This document shows positions 19,334-28,373 of a DNA stretch of 64,000 bases, piece after piece. A program made the position numbers and the translations under genes. Source of the stretch: Janthinobacterium sp. LM6 (lineage in GTDB: Bacteria > Pseudomonadota > Gammaproteobacteria > Burkholderiales > Burkholderiaceae_D); contig NZ_CP019510.1 of assembly GCF_002002885.1 (NCBI RefSeq), forward strand, positions 1,736,001 through 1,800,000. The letters are read 5' to 3'. Below the pieces are notes generated by a model. It had not been told where the DNA came from and made no database searches. It saw nothing but the letters and a program-made list of their open reading frames with translations. Position 1 is the stretch's first letter. Each line of letters starts with the position of its first letter.

Positions 19334-20281
19334 ATGGCGATACAATGGTACCCAGGACACATGAACGCGGCCCGCAAGAAAGCGGCCGAGACCATGGAAA
19401 ACACCGATCTGGTGATTGAAGTGGTGGACGCGCGCCTGCCGGCAGCCAGCTGCAATCCCATGGTGGACGAGCTGCGCCTGTTCCGCCAGCGCCCTTGCCT
19501 GAAAATCCTCAACAAGACCGACCTGGCCGATCCTGCCGCCACCGCCGCCTGGGTGGCCTATTTCAATGCCCAGGAAGGCGTGACCGCGTATGCGATGACG
19601 ACCAAGAAGCCGGGCGACGTGGCGCGCATCCCGGAACTGGCGAAATCGCTGGCGCCGCATCGCGGCGTGCCGACGAAGCCGCTGCGCATCATGATCATGG
19701 GCATCCCCAACGTGGGCAAGTCGACCCTGATGAACGCGCTGCTGAAAAAGCGCGTGGCCAAGGTGGGCGACGAGCCGGCCGTGACCAAGATGCAGCAAAA
19801 GTTGTACCTGGACAAGAACACCATCCTCGTCGACACGCCCGGCATGCTGTGGCCGAAGATCGCCATCCCCAGCGACGGCCTGATGCTGGCGGCCAGCCAC
19901 GCCATCGGCTCGAACGCGCTGATCGAAGAGGAAGTGGCCGTGTTCCTGGCCGAGGAATTGCTCAAGCGCTATCCGGACTTGCTGGCGGCCCGCTACGGCA
20001 CCAAGGTCGAGGAAGTCGACGCCATCGGCGTGGTCGAAGGCATCGCCGCCAAGCGCGGCTTCCGCATCAAGGGCGGCGACTACGATTTCGAGAAAGCCTC
20101 GCACACCCTGCTGCTCGACTACCGCAGCGGCATCCTCGGACGCATTTCGCTGGAAACGCCGGACACGCGCGCGGCCCTGCTGGCCCAGCACGCGGCCGAG
20201 ATGGCGGAAAAAGCGGCCAAGGCGGCGGAAATCGCGGCCGAGAAGGCCAGGAATGCGGCGCGCGGCAAGCGCGGCACGTAA
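19334..20281 (+). CDS. ylqF: Ribosome biogenesis GTPase YlqF (RbgA)
   Basis: A circularly permuted GTPase that helps late assembly of the 50S ribosomal subunit. The permuted order is clear: G4 motif NKTD at 60-63 comes before G1 GIPNVGKS at 123-130, and G3 DTPGML follows. The N-terminal IQWYPGHMNAARKK is the family hallmark. The 315 residues end in an alanine/lysine/glutamate-rich helix. Start and length match the family. It is followed by a REP-like segment and a terminator shared with the convergent dioxygenase gene. Confidence 0.94.
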   Translation: MAIQWYPGHMNAARKKAAETMENTDLVIEVVDARLPAASCNPMVDELRLFRQRPCLKILNKTDLADPAATAAWVAYFNAQEGVTAYAMTTKKPGDVARIPELAKSLAPHRGVPTKPLRIMIMGIPNVGKSTLMNALLKKRVAKVGDEPAVTKMQQKLYLDKNTILVDTPGMLWPKIAIPSDGLMLAASHAIGSNALIEEEVAVFLAEELLKRYPDLLAARYGTKVEEVDAIGVVEGIAAKRGFRIKGGDYDFEKASHTLLLDYRSGILGRISLETPDTRAALLAQHAAEMAEKAAKAAEIAAEKARNAARGKRGT

Positions 20282-20313
20282 TTCACGGCCGCCAATTTAC
20301 CCCAAAGCAAATT

Positions 20314-20422
20314 CTGGGGTCAGACCCCCGGTGACGGTGACGCTGAACCAGCCGTTTGCGGTGTTGAGGGACTCGGCGTCCCCGTCTGACCCCGGCTTCC
20401 GGCGTCTCCGTCTGACCCCAGC
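20314..20422. repeat. REP-like cluster of GGGGTCAGAC motifs
   Basis: The ylqF-ygiD gap carries TGGGGTCAGACCCCC (20315-20329) and two inverted copies, CGTCTGACCCCGG (20383-20395) and CGTCTGACCCCAGC (20409-20422). The outer copies can pair into a long stem across the insert. A related GGGGTCGGACCC palindrome occurs at 57461. This is the layout of repetitive extragenic palindromes. Confidence 0.6.
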
Positions 20423-20428
20423 TCTTAC

Positions 20429-20466
20429 AAAAAGCGCCTCGACATTGCTGTCGTGGCGCTTTTTTT
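20429..20466. terminator. Bidirectional terminator between ylqF and the dioxygenase gene
   Basis: AAAGCGCC (20431-20438) pairs with GGCGCTTT (20455-20462), with CGAC/GTCG pairing inside. Runs of A on the left and T on the right allow use from both sides. The right edge overlaps the stop codon of the convergent gene. Confidence 0.85.
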
Positions 20467-21283
20467 ATGCGGCTGTGCCGTCCCCGAACCTGAAACTGGT
20501 CACCGCCAGCGCGCCAAAGAAATCCTCCTCGTGGTACGCCACGTGCGCCGCTTCCTGCTCGGCTGCACCGAGCGCCACCATCAGCGGCAGCAGATGGTCT
20601 TCCTGCGGATGGGCCTGGCGCGCGCCCGGCGCCTGGTCCCAGGCCAGCAATTGTTCCAGACGCTGTTGCGGCGGCAGGGCCATCGTCTGGCGCAGCCAGG
20701 CGTCGAACTGGTGCGAGGCGACGGCGCCCGCCTGGCCGAACTGGCGCAGGTTGTGATAACTGAGGCCGCTGCCGAGTATCAGCACGCCTTGCCGGCGCAG
20801 GCTGGCCAGCGCCCGGCCCACCTCGACGTGCGTAAGCGGGTCGTAGCCGTGTTTCAGCGACAGCTGCACCAGCGGCATGTCCGCCTGCGGGTAGATGGGG
20901 AACAGGGCGCTGAAGGTGCCGTGGTCGAAACCCCGCTCGTGGTCCAGGCGCGCCGGATGGCCGGCCGCGTCGAGCAGCTGTTTGATTTGCTCCGCCAGTT
21001 CCGGCGCGCCCGGCGCCGGGTACTGGATCTGATACGTATGCGGCGGAAAGCCCGAATAGTCGTAGATCATGCCCGGCCGGGGGCTGGCCGAGACGAGGAA
21101 TTGCGGCCCTTCCCAGTGCGCCGTGACGACCAGCACGGCCTTGGGACGCGCGCCGACCTGGCGCGGAATATCCTGCAGCGATGCTTCCAGCACGTCGTAG
21201 CGGCCGCCGAACTGGTCTTTCATGAACGGCCACGGGCCGCCGCCGTGCGACAGGAAGTACGTGGGGAAGGTGTGCTCTTGCAT
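20465..21283 (-). CDS. ygiD: Class III extradiol dioxygenase, DODA-type (YgiD-like)
   Basis: 272 residues of the LigB/DODA family, which opens catechol rings with non-haem iron or zinc; E. coli YgiD acts on L-DOPA. Likely metal histidines are in FLSHGGGPWPF near the N-terminus and in VVTAHWEG. Family blocks PRPGMIYDYSGFPPHTYQIQYPAPG and RGFDHGTFSALFPIYP are intact, as is GSGLSYHNLR. It is divergent from a LysR regulator across 112 bases, the common arrangement for regulator and target. Substrate is a guess. Confidence 0.9.
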   Translation of the reverse strand: MQEHTFPTYFLSHGGGPWPFMKDQFGGRYDVLEASLQDIPRQVGARPKAVLVVTAHWEGPQFLVSASPRPGMIYDYSGFPPHTYQIQYPAPGAPELAEQIKQLLDAAGHPARLDHERGFDHGTFSALFPIYPQADMPLVQLSLKHGYDPLTHVEVGRALASLRRQGVLILGSGLSYHNLRQFGQAGAVASHQFDAWLRQTMALPPQQRLEQLLAWDQAPGARQAHPQEDHLLPLMVALGAAEQEAAHVAYHEEDFFGALAVTSFRFGDGTAA

Positions 21284-21300
21284 GGCGGCTCCGGAGTGGA

Positions 21301-21327
21301 ATGACTGATGCTATCGATGATAGTCAT
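21301..21327. promoter_or_regulatory. Candidate LysR-type operator in the ygiD-lysR gap
   Basis: ATGACT (21301-21306) and AGTCAT (21322-21327) form a 6-bp inverted repeat 15 bases apart, between the divergent dioxygenase and LysR genes. LysR-type regulators usually bind dyads of about this size in such gaps. It starts 18 bases from the dioxygenase start codon. Confidence 0.45.
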
Positions 21328-21395
21328 GTGCGGTCAGTTGATCAAGATCGCAATTATTGATATATCATTTCCAATTTGTTGATGATTGGAGCGTC

Positions 21396-22286
21396 ATGGA
21401 TACCTTGCGCAGCATGCGCGTGTTTCGCGCCGTGGTGGAGCTCGACAGTTTTGTGCGCGCCAGCGAGCGGCTGGATCTGTCGCCGGCCATGGTCAGCAAG
21501 CATGTGATGCACCTGGAGCGCCACCTGGGCGCGCGTTTGCTGAACCGCAGCAGCCGCCACCTGAGCTTGACGGAAATCGGCAAGGTGTATTTCGAACAGT
21601 GTCGCGACATGCTCGACAATCTCGACGAGGTGGAAGCGACCGTCGGCCGCACGACGGTAGTGCCGCGCGGCATGCTGCGCCTGAGCGCGCCCGTCTGGTT
21701 CGCCAACGCCATCTTTACGCGCACTCTGGCCGCCTACCGCGAGCGCTTTCCGGAAGTGACCTTCGACATCGACCTCAGCGGCCGCGTGGTGAACCTGGTG
21801 GAAGAGGGCTTCGACCTGGCATTGCGCGTCAGCCAGGCGCCGTCGCCGACCCTGATCGCGCGGCCCATCGGCAGCATCGCCTTTCACCTGGTGGCCGCGC
21901 CCGCCTACCTGGCGCGCGCGGGCCACCCGCAAACGCCGCAAGACCTGGCGCAACACGCCATGATCAGCTATTCCTTGTTGGCGAACGGAAATGAACTGGC
22001 TTTCGACGGGGCGCAGGGGCGCGAGACGGTGAAGTTTTCGCCCGTGTTGCAATGCAATAACGAAAGCCTGCTGCACGCGGCCGCGCTCGACGGCATGGGC
22101 ATCGCGCTGCTGCCGTCGTGGCAGACGGATGCGGACCTGGCGGCGGGGCGCCTGGTGCGCCTCTTCGACGATTTCAAGCTGGCGGGCGGCAAGGTGTACG
22201 CCGTCTACACGAGCCGCCGCTACCTGTCGTCGAAAGTGCGCACCTTCATCGATTTCCTGGCCGATGAAGGGCGCCTGGGGGCTTGA
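21396..22286 (+). CDS. LysR family transcriptional regulator
   Basis: 296 residues. The winged HTH is at the N-terminus (MDTLRSMRVFRAVVELDSFVRASERLDLSPAMVSKHVMHLERHLGARLLNRSSR) and a periplasmic-binding-like effector domain follows. ATG at 21396 is chosen because family members start with this M-D-x-L pattern; an in-frame start 39 bases earlier would add residues with no match. It probably regulates the divergent ygiD-like gene. The stop abuts the stop of the next minus-strand gene with no spacer. Confidence 0.92.
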   Translation: MDTLRSMRVFRAVVELDSFVRASERLDLSPAMVSKHVMHLERHLGARLLNRSSRHLSLTEIGKVYFEQCRDMLDNLDEVEATVGRTTVVPRGMLRLSAPVWFANAIFTRTLAAYRERFPEVTFDIDLSGRVVNLVEEGFDLALRVSQAPSPTLIARPIGSIAFHLVAAPAYLARAGHPQTPQDLAQHAMISYSLLANGNELAFDGAQGRETVKFSPVLQCNNESLLHAAALDGMGIALLPSWQTDADLAAGRLVRLFDDFKLAGGKVYAVYTSRRYLSSKVRTFIDFLADEGRLGA

Positions 22287-23171
22287 TTACGTGAGCGAGC
22301 GTTTGACGTCGATCAAGGCGAACAGGCGCGCGCTGCGCATCCACGCCAGCACCAGCACCGCCAGCTGCGTCGCCAGGAAGCCGGCCACGAGGGCCAGCGC
22401 GCCCGGGGCGGCCAGGTTCAGCCGGGCCACGCCCAGCAGCGCATACAGGACCAGTCCCAGCACGGTGATGACGAGGTAGATGGCCAGGCTGGCCAGCGGA
22501 CGCCGGCGCAGCATGCCGAGGCCCCGCCACCAGGCCTTGACGGCCGACGTGCGGCGACGGTCGACGGCCAGCGCCGCGCGGCCCGCGTCGAGCGTGGCGC
22601 AGGCCAGCAGGAACAGCACGCCCGTGAGCAGCAAGGCCAGGTGGCGGGCCAGGTCGGCGTCCGCTTCCAGGATGGCCTTGGCCGCGTGCTTGTCGGCCAG
22701 TTTCAGCGCGCCGGCGCCGATCGCCAGCGCCACGCCCAGCGGCACGATGCTCCACAGCAGCATGCGCAGCATGCGGCCGTATTCGCCGAAGGCGCCCGTC
22801 AGCAGGGGGCCGAAGCCCAGCGCCGCAGGCGCGCGCGCGGCCGTCACCACCAGGCCGCTCAGCAGCGGCGACAGCAGCAGGACCAGGATGGCGCCGGTGA
22901 TGGCGGCCTGGTTGATGGCGGCGCCGTTGCGTCCCGTATTGGCCACCAGGTCGGCCAGGGTCATCAGGTCAAGCTTGTGCGCCAGGGCCGCCGCATGCGC
23001 GGCGTTATCGAGGCTGGCGCCCAGGGTGCGCCACAGGGGAATGACGGCAAGGATGGCGGGGATCAGCAGCAGGCCCGCCCACAGCAGCAGCAAGCGCCAT
23101 TGCAGGGCGGCGCGGCTGGCGCGCGTGGTCAGGGTCAGGCCGCTGGCCCGTGTCGTGGAAGTGGCGCTCAT
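22287..23171 (-). CDS. Hypothetical inner-membrane protein (about six helices)
   Basis: 294 residues with hydrophobic helices near 27-47, 90-115, 135-155, 180-200, 230-252 and 258-280. The domain order resembles no named family I can recall with confidence; the pattern of long helices with charged loops (VDRRRTSAVKAWWRGLGMLRRRP) is like uncharacterised permease-like proteins. Its start overlaps the end of the M1 peptidase gene by four bases (minus strand), so the two are likely one transcript. A shared envelope job is inferred only from this coupling. Confidence 0.7.
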   Translation of the reverse strand: MSATSTTRASGLTLTTRASRAALQWRLLLLWAGLLLIPAILAVIPLWRTLGASLDNAAHAAALAHKLDLMTLADLVANTGRNGAAINQAAITGAILVLLLSPLLSGLVVTAARAPAALGFGPLLTGAFGEYGRMLRMLLWSIVPLGVALAIGAGALKLADKHAAKAILEADADLARHLALLLTGVLFLLACATLDAGRAALAVDRRRTSAVKAWWRGLGMLRRRPLASLAIYLVITVLGLVLYALLGVARLNLAAPGALALVAGFLATQLAVLVLAWMRSARLFALIDVKRSLT

Positions 23172-25456
23172 ACGATGGCAATCAGGGAAAGGAGGTATTG
23201 GAAGGCGGCGGCAAGGTCGAAGCTCCAGCGCCGCGCGGCCGAGGTGTCGGCTTTCAGGGTGCGGCTGTCATCGAGCTTGTTGACGTCGAGGTAGTGCACG
23301 CGGTCGGGATCGAGTTCGGCCGAAACGGCCTTCACGGGCTTGCTCCAGGTGTAGCGCTGCCACAGCTGCTCGTTATCCCACACCACGCGTTCGGAGCTGC
23401 CGTCGGCGAATTTCACCAGCAGCACCTGCGGCACGGGCGCGCCGCGGCGGCGCAAGACCACGCTGGTGAGATAAGGATACGGGCCCGTGCCGGGTTTGGC
23501 GTCAGGATGCGCCTTGTCCCACGCCTCGCGCACCTTTTCCTCCTCTTTTTCCAGCGCTTCGGCCGTATGTTCCACGCGCTTGCCGTTCACCACCGCCATG
23601 CCGGCCAGCGGCGTCTGTTCTTCGCTGGTGAAGGTGCCGATGCGGTCGTCGATATTCGCGCTGGCATAGACTTGCTGCGCGAAGACCTGTTCCACGATGC
23701 GGCGCTGGCCCGTCGCCTCGGCCAGCGTTTCGCGCAGGTCGGCCACGCTCGGATGGCGGAATTTCCACTGTTCGTAATAGGCCTTGAAGCCCCGTTCCAT
23801 GGCGTCGCTGCCGATGCGCGCTTCCAGGTCGCGCATGGTGATGGCCGTGCGGCTGTAGACGGGGCCCACGCCCTGCAGGCGGTTCCACGCGTTCTGGCCC
23901 AGCGGGTCGGCCGCATCCTGGCGCGGTGCGGCCATGCGCTCGAATTCGAAGACCTTGAAGACGGGATCGAAGCCCAGGCGCTTGAGCAGGGGCGTGGTGG
24001 CGTGGATGTCCTGGCCGCGCGCGCGCAGCATGCGCTGATCCCAGTATTCGTTCAAGCCTTCGTCGAGGAGGGGTTCCTCGAACTCGTTCGACGCCAGGAT
24101 GCCGTAGAAATAACCATGGCCGAATTCATGGATGGTGACGAAATCGAGGCCGAATTCGGGGATGGTCTTCGGCTGCAGGTTGGCGTAGCTCGAGGCCGTG
24201 ATGAAGGTCGGGTATTCCATGCCGCCCGCTTCGGCCGCGTTAAACGGCGGAATCACCACCGTCAGGGTCTTGTACGGATACGGGCCCAGGGTGCGCGAGA
24301 AATACGTGAGCGAATCCTTCGCCGCCTGCAGCGCGGGCGCCGCATTCGACGCATATTCGGGCGGGTACAGCACCTTGATGGCCACCGGCGGGCTGCCCGG
24401 ACCGCTCCAGCTGCCCGTCAACGGCTGCGCGCTGCGCTTGTCGGCCGTCCAGGCGAAATCGTGCACGTCGCCCTGCACATAGTGATGCGTGAGCATGCCG
24501 TTCTTTTCCTGCGGCGCGCCCTGCAGTTCACCCGTGGCGCCCACCGTGTACTCCTTGGGCACGGTCAGCTTTACGTCGTAGTGGCCGAAATCGGCGTAGA
24601 ACTCCGAATTGAGGTGGAATTCATGCGCGTTCCAGCGCGGCGCAGTGGCGCCCCGTTCGCCGGGCAATTCCAGCACGGCGATCTTGGGGAACCACTGGCC
24701 CACCAGGTGGAAGCTGCCGAAATAGCCGGTGCGCGCGATGACGCGCGGCAGCTGGTCGAAGAAGCGGATGTCGAGCGTCGTCTCGGCGCCCGGCGCGACG
24801 GCCTGCGGCAAGTCGACGCGCACGACCGTGCGGTCGGTGGCCGGGCCGTTGTCGGGCTGGACGAAATGCCAGGGCGCCTTGGCGCCGTTCTGCGTCATGC
24901 TGCGCAGTTCGATGTAGCCCCACTCGCCGTCGCGCGTGTCGACGCCCGAGCGGAAGCCCGTGTCGAGCTTGCGCTTTTCGGTGAAGAAGGTCGAATGCTC
25001 GCCTTCGAAGGCATTCAGGTACAGGTGCAGGTACACGCTGCTGACGGCTTGCGCGCTGCGGTTGCGCCAGCGCAGTTTCTGCTGGCCGTCTATCGTGTGC
25101 TTGACGGGATCGAGCGTCGCTTCGATCTGGTAATCGACGACGCGATCCGACAGGGTCGCTTGCGCGCCCGTGCGCGCACCGCCCCAGGCATTGCTGGCGC
25201 TGGGCGTGCTGACGGCCGACGCATGCGGCGACGCCAGGGCGATGCCGTCGGCGGACGGCGCCAGCGGCGTGGGCGCGCCGGCCGGCTTGCCTAGGCCCGG
25301 CTGGGCGAACAGGTCGGCCTGCAAAGCAAGGCCGGCCAGCAGCATGGCGGTGATGGAAAGGGCTTTGAGCTTGCCCGAGATGGGGAAAAAACCAATGCTG
25401 CGGCGCGTGCCGCGGGGACTTGGCGGCCCCCGGCGCGTTGTGCTACGACTTTCCAT
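23168..25456 (-). CDS. M1 family metallopeptidase
   Basis: A 762-residue gluzincin aminopeptidase. The zinc site is H443-E444-x-x-H447 (HEFGH) with the third ligand E466 in LLDEGLNEYW, exactly 18 residues on. The GxMEN-type exopeptidase motif appears as GGMEYPTF. A basic N-terminus precedes a hydrophobic segment (about 32-50) ending at FAQ, so it is exported or anchored. The coding start could be one of several in-frame sites; the long basic N-terminus before the hydrophobic segment is odd. It is translationally coupled to the downstream membrane-protein gene. Confidence 0.9.
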   Translation of the reverse strand: MESRSTTRRGPPSPRGTRRSIGFFPISGKLKALSITAMLLAGLALQADLFAQPGLGKPAGAPTPLAPSADGIALASPHASAVSTPSASNAWGGARTGAQATLSDRVVDYQIEATLDPVKHTIDGQQKLRWRNRSAQAVSSVYLHLYLNAFEGEHSTFFTEKRKLDTGFRSGVDTRDGEWGYIELRSMTQNGAKAPWHFVQPDNGPATDRTVVRVDLPQAVAPGAETTLDIRFFDQLPRVIARTGYFGSFHLVGQWFPKIAVLELPGERGATAPRWNAHEFHLNSEFYADFGHYDVKLTVPKEYTVGATGELQGAPQEKNGMLTHHYVQGDVHDFAWTADKRSAQPLTGSWSGPGSPPVAIKVLYPPEYASNAAPALQAAKDSLTYFSRTLGPYPYKTLTVVIPPFNAAEAGGMEYPTFITASSYANLQPKTIPEFGLDFVTIHEFGHGYFYGILASNEFEEPLLDEGLNEYWDQRMLRARGQDIHATTPLLKRLGFDPVFKVFEFERMAAPRQDAADPLGQNAWNRLQGVGPVYSRTAITMRDLEARIGSDAMERGFKAYYEQWKFRHPSVADLRETLAEATGQRRIVEQVFAQQVYASANIDDRIGTFTSEEQTPLAGMAVVNGKRVEHTAEALEKEEEKVREAWDKAHPDAKPGTGPYPYLTSVVLRRRGAPVPQVLLVKFADGSSERVVWDNEQLWQRYTWSKPVKAVSAELDPDRVHYLDVNKLDDSRTLKADTSAARRWSFDLAAAFQYLLSLIAIV

Positions 25457-25701
25457 GCGTGACTCCCACAGTGACTTCTTATTGTTGATTTTTAAATGCA
25501 GTCGGTTGCGCCCAGGATCGCCGGGCGCACCTTAATATACCTACAAAAATGCCAAATCACCAATAAAATATTGGTATAAGGAAAGTACCGCCGGGCTGGC
25601 GCTTGCGGCGCCGTGCGCCGTGCGTATAATGATTCGCTTTTGCCATCCCTCCGTTCCACCAGCGCGCGTCCGCGCCGCGGTGACGCCTCAAGCCTGCCGC
25701 C

Positions 25702-27237
25702 ATGATGCCTGCCCCTCCCGTCCTGACCATCGCCACGCGCGCCTTGCTGCTGTGCGCTCTGGCCATGCCGGCGTGCGCGCAGGAAGGCGTGGCTGCAAGC
25801 GCGGCCGGCGTCACGCATGGCGACGTGTCCGCCGAGCTGGCGCAGGGCGGCCAGCACAGCGTGCGCGGCGCCCTGTCGCGCGAACAGGGCGGCATGACGC
25901 TCGATGTGGCCATCGATGGGCTGCGCAATGGCAATTACCGCGATGGCAGCGTGTTTCACCAGCGCGGCTTCAACGGCGGCGCGGAATGGAAGGCGCGCCA
26001 GGGCCGCTTCGGCTTCAGCGCCGACCAGCTGAAGCAGGACACCCGCTATCCCGCGCCCGAGGCGCCGTTCCTGGCCTTGCTGGCGGCCCGCCCGGAAGAC
26101 CTGTACCGCTATGAGGTGCGGCGCGCCAGCGCCTTCGTGCAGCGTTATGTGGGCAGTTTCGAGCTGGGCGTGGAACTGTCGCAGCGGGAAAAGCGCGCCA
26201 CGGCCCACTATGCGGGCGAGGACGGCAGCAGCGAATCGAGGTACAGCAGCCGCCGCCGGCAGCTGGCGCCCCGCCTGCGCCATTACGGCAAGGTGGGCGG
26301 CGTGGGCACGGATACGGAAGTGGGCCTGGACCTGATGCAGTGGCAGCGGCGCTCGGACCGCGATGGCGATGGACAGCGCCGCCAGTATTCGCGCGCGCTG
26401 CTGCTGCGCGAAGAGCTGGCCTTCGGCGGCGCGTATGCGCCGCGCCTGCTGCTGGGGCTGCGGCATGAACAGTTCCAGCTCGATCCGGCCGACTTGCCCG
26501 CCGGCGGCAGCGACTGGGAAAACCAGAATGCCTGGGACGTGCAGGGCAGCCTGCAATTGCGCCCGCAACTGAGCGTCTACGCCAAGGCCGCGCGCAGCTA
26601 CCGCATCGACGACGATGGCTATACCCGCGCCGGCTACCGCCCCCTGGCGGGCCAGTTGCGGCGCGAAATGGAAGTGGGCGCCACCTTTGGCGACGCGGCG
26701 CGCAGCGCTTCCGTGCGCGTATTCAGCGAGCGCCTGAGCAACCAGATCGTCTTCGACCAGAGCCTGGGCCAGCTGGGCTTTGCGGGCAACCTCGACCCCT
26801 CGCGCCGCGACGGCATCGCCATCGAGGCCGGCATGGCGCTGGCGCGCGACTGGCGCATCGACGGGCAATTGCGGCAAGTGCATGCACGCTACGACGATTA
26901 TGCCTATGACGGCCCGGACATCGCCCTCGTGCCGAAAACCCTGGCCAGCCTGCGCCTGTACTGGACGGGACAGGGCGGCGCCAGTGCCGACGTCGGCGTG
27001 CAATGGCTGCGCGCGCTGCGCTATGGCCCCGATTTCGCCAACAGCTGCCTGGCGCAGGTGCCTGCATTTGCCACCGTGGACGGGCGCTACGCGCGCAAGC
27101 TGGGCGCCTGGGAGCTGGAACTGGCCGGCAGCAACCTGGCCAACCGCCGCCATTACGGCGATGCGCCCGGCTGCCGTTCCAGCATTTACCTCAACGATGC
27201 GCGCCAGCTGCGCGTGTCGGCGCGCTACCATTTTTGA
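25702..27237 (+). CDS. TonB-receptor-like outer-membrane barrel lacking the plug domain
   Basis: 511 residues with a signal peptide ending near ACAQ (about residue 27). The mature protein goes straight into alternating beta-strands. The C-terminal third is typical of TonB-dependent receptors: ...RLSNQIVFDQ..., GIAIEAGMALARDWRIDGQ, LTLxxxN-like LAGSNLANRRHY, and a final strand ending in RYHF. A TonB box and the roughly 120-residue plug domain are absent; full receptors exceed 650 residues. No plug-coding frame exists in the 245 bases upstream. It could be a passive channel or a degenerate receptor. Confidence 0.75.
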   Translation: MMPAPPVLTIATRALLLCALAMPACAQEGVAASAAGVTHGDVSAELAQGGQHSVRGALSREQGGMTLDVAIDGLRNGNYRDGSVFHQRGFNGGAEWKARQGRFGFSADQLKQDTRYPAPEAPFLALLAARPEDLYRYEVRRASAFVQRYVGSFELGVELSQREKRATAHYAGEDGSSESRYSSRRRQLAPRLRHYGKVGGVGTDTEVGLDLMQWQRRSDRDGDGQRRQYSRALLLREELAFGGAYAPRLLLGLRHEQFQLDPADLPAGGSDWENQNAWDVQGSLQLRPQLSVYAKAARSYRIDDDGYTRAGYRPLAGQLRREMEVGATFGDAARSASVRVFSERLSNQIVFDQSLGQLGFAGNLDPSRRDGIAIEAGMALARDWRIDGQLRQVHARYDDYAYDGPDIALVPKTLASLRLYWTGQGGASADVGVQWLRALRYGPDFANSCLAQVPAFATVDGRYARKLGAWELELAGSNLANRRHYGDAPGCRSSIYLNDARQLRVSARYHF

Positions 27238-27383
27238 GGCGCGGGCGCAGCGGGGCTTAAATACGGCTTAAGCTGGCGCAAACCGGGGCGATAAACACGG
27301 ATTTTTTCCGCCCGGGCCTCATCGCCCGGCGCAAAAAGTGGTAATCTCGCCCCGTTCACGACCACTTATGATGAAGGATTATT

Positions 27384-28055
27384 ATGCGTTTTCTGCGTTT
27401 CTTGCGTCCCCTGCTTGCCGCCGTCACCCTGGTGGCTGCCACCGGCGGCGCCATGGCGGCCGATACCGGCTTTACCACGCTCCCGACGCCAGTGCGCACG
27501 GACACGGGCAAGAAGGTGGAAGTGGTGGAGTACTTCATGTATTCCTGCCCGCATTGCTACGCGCTCGACCCGCTGATGCACGACTGGGTCAAGAAGCAGG
27601 GCGACAAGATCGCCTTCCGCCGCATCCACCTGGCCTTCAATGGCCCGAAAGATCCGCAGGCGCACGCCTACGCCACCCTGGAAGCGATGGGCCAGCTGGA
27701 CCAGTTCCACGACAAGATCTTCCGCGCCATCCACGTCGAGCGCAACCGCCTGAACCGCGATGACGCCATCCTCGAGCTGCTGGTGAAGAACGGCATCGAC
27801 AAGGCGAAATACCTGGACATGTTCAATTCCTTCGGCGTGCAGACCAAGCTGAAACGCAATGAGCAGCTGATCACCGCCAGCAAGATCGACAGCGCGCCGA
27901 CCATCGTCATCGATGGCCGCTTCGTGACGTCGCCGGCGCAATTGTCGCGTCCGGGGCAGTCCGAGCCGCAGACCCAGACAGCGACCCTGCGCGTGATGGA
28001 TGAACTGGTGGCGCGCGTGCTGAAAGAGCGCGCTCCCGCGCCAGCGAAGAAGTAA
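27384..28055 (+). CDS. dsbA: Thiol:disulfide interchange protein DsbA
   Basis: A periplasmic oxidase that introduces disulfides into exported proteins. The 223 residues have a signal peptide ending at AMA (about residue 25), then the thioredoxin-fold active site C55-P-H-C58 in YFMYSCPHCYALDP, and a cis-proline loop in SAPTIVIDGRFV. The CPHC dipeptide is that of DsbA. A small two-cysteine membrane protein gene follows 14 bases downstream and is probably co-transcribed, making it a candidate partner or substrate. Confidence 0.94.
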   Translation: MRFLRFLRPLLAAVTLVAATGGAMAADTGFTTLPTPVRTDTGKKVEVVEYFMYSCPHCYALDPLMHDWVKKQGDKIAFRRIHLAFNGPKDPQAHAYATLEAMGQLDQFHDKIFRAIHVERNRLNRDDAILELLVKNGIDKAKYLDMFNSFGVQTKLKRNEQLITASKIDSAPTIVIDGRFVTSPAQLSRPGQSEPQTQTATLRVMDELVARVLKERAPAPAKK

Positions 28056-28069
28056 TACGGGAGAACGTC

Positions 28070-28294
28070 ATGAAACAGCTGCCCTGGACCCTGTGCGCGC
28101 TGGCCCTCGCCCTCGTGGCGTGGCTGGCGATTGCCGTCGTCAGCGTGGAAAACCAGCGCAATGCGCTGGCCACCAAGGCGTGCGTGGACCCCGCGTTCAA
28201 GAACGAGGTCGACGCGAAATGCCTGGCGTCCGTGCAGTCGCGCGAGCACTGGTGGCAGCATCTAGGCTATGCCATGACGCATTTCAGGCCTTAG
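28070..28294 (+). CDS. Small membrane-anchored two-cysteine protein (HWWQH family), copy 1
   Basis: 74 residues: one N-terminal helix (about 5-26), then a short periplasmic domain with ENQRNALATKAC, KCLASV and SREHWWQHLGYAM. It is clearly paralogous to the product of 37291-37608: the shared pattern is ENQRxALxTKxCxDxxFxxExDxxCLxxVxSRxHWWQHxGxA. Two conserved cysteines could form a disulfide made by DsbA, whose gene ends 14 bases upstream. I recognise no named domain. A terminator follows 11 bases after the stop. Confidence 0.75.
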   Translation: MKQLPWTLCALALALVAWLAIAVVSVENQRNALATKACVDPAFKNEVDAKCLASVQSREHWWQHLGYAMTHFRP

Positions 28295-28305
28295 CCGAAT
28301 GCTTG

Positions 28306-28333
28306 AAAAACCCGCCGCGCGCGGGTTTTTTTT
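28306..28333 (+). terminator. Terminator after dsbA and the small two-cysteine gene
   Basis: AAAAA precedes a CCCGC/GCGGG stem (28311-28325), followed by eight T. It closes the dsbA pair and precedes the SDR gene. Confidence 0.88.
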
Positions 28334-28373
28334 CGGCCGCGTATGATGCTGCCATAACCATCCTGGAGGAACG

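Noticed and set aside
23150..25294. Long plus-strand open frame opposite the M1 peptidase gene
   Set aside because: The minus strand has a full M1 peptidase with zinc site. High GC makes the opposite strand open; its residue use is arginine/histidine-rich and unlike a protein.
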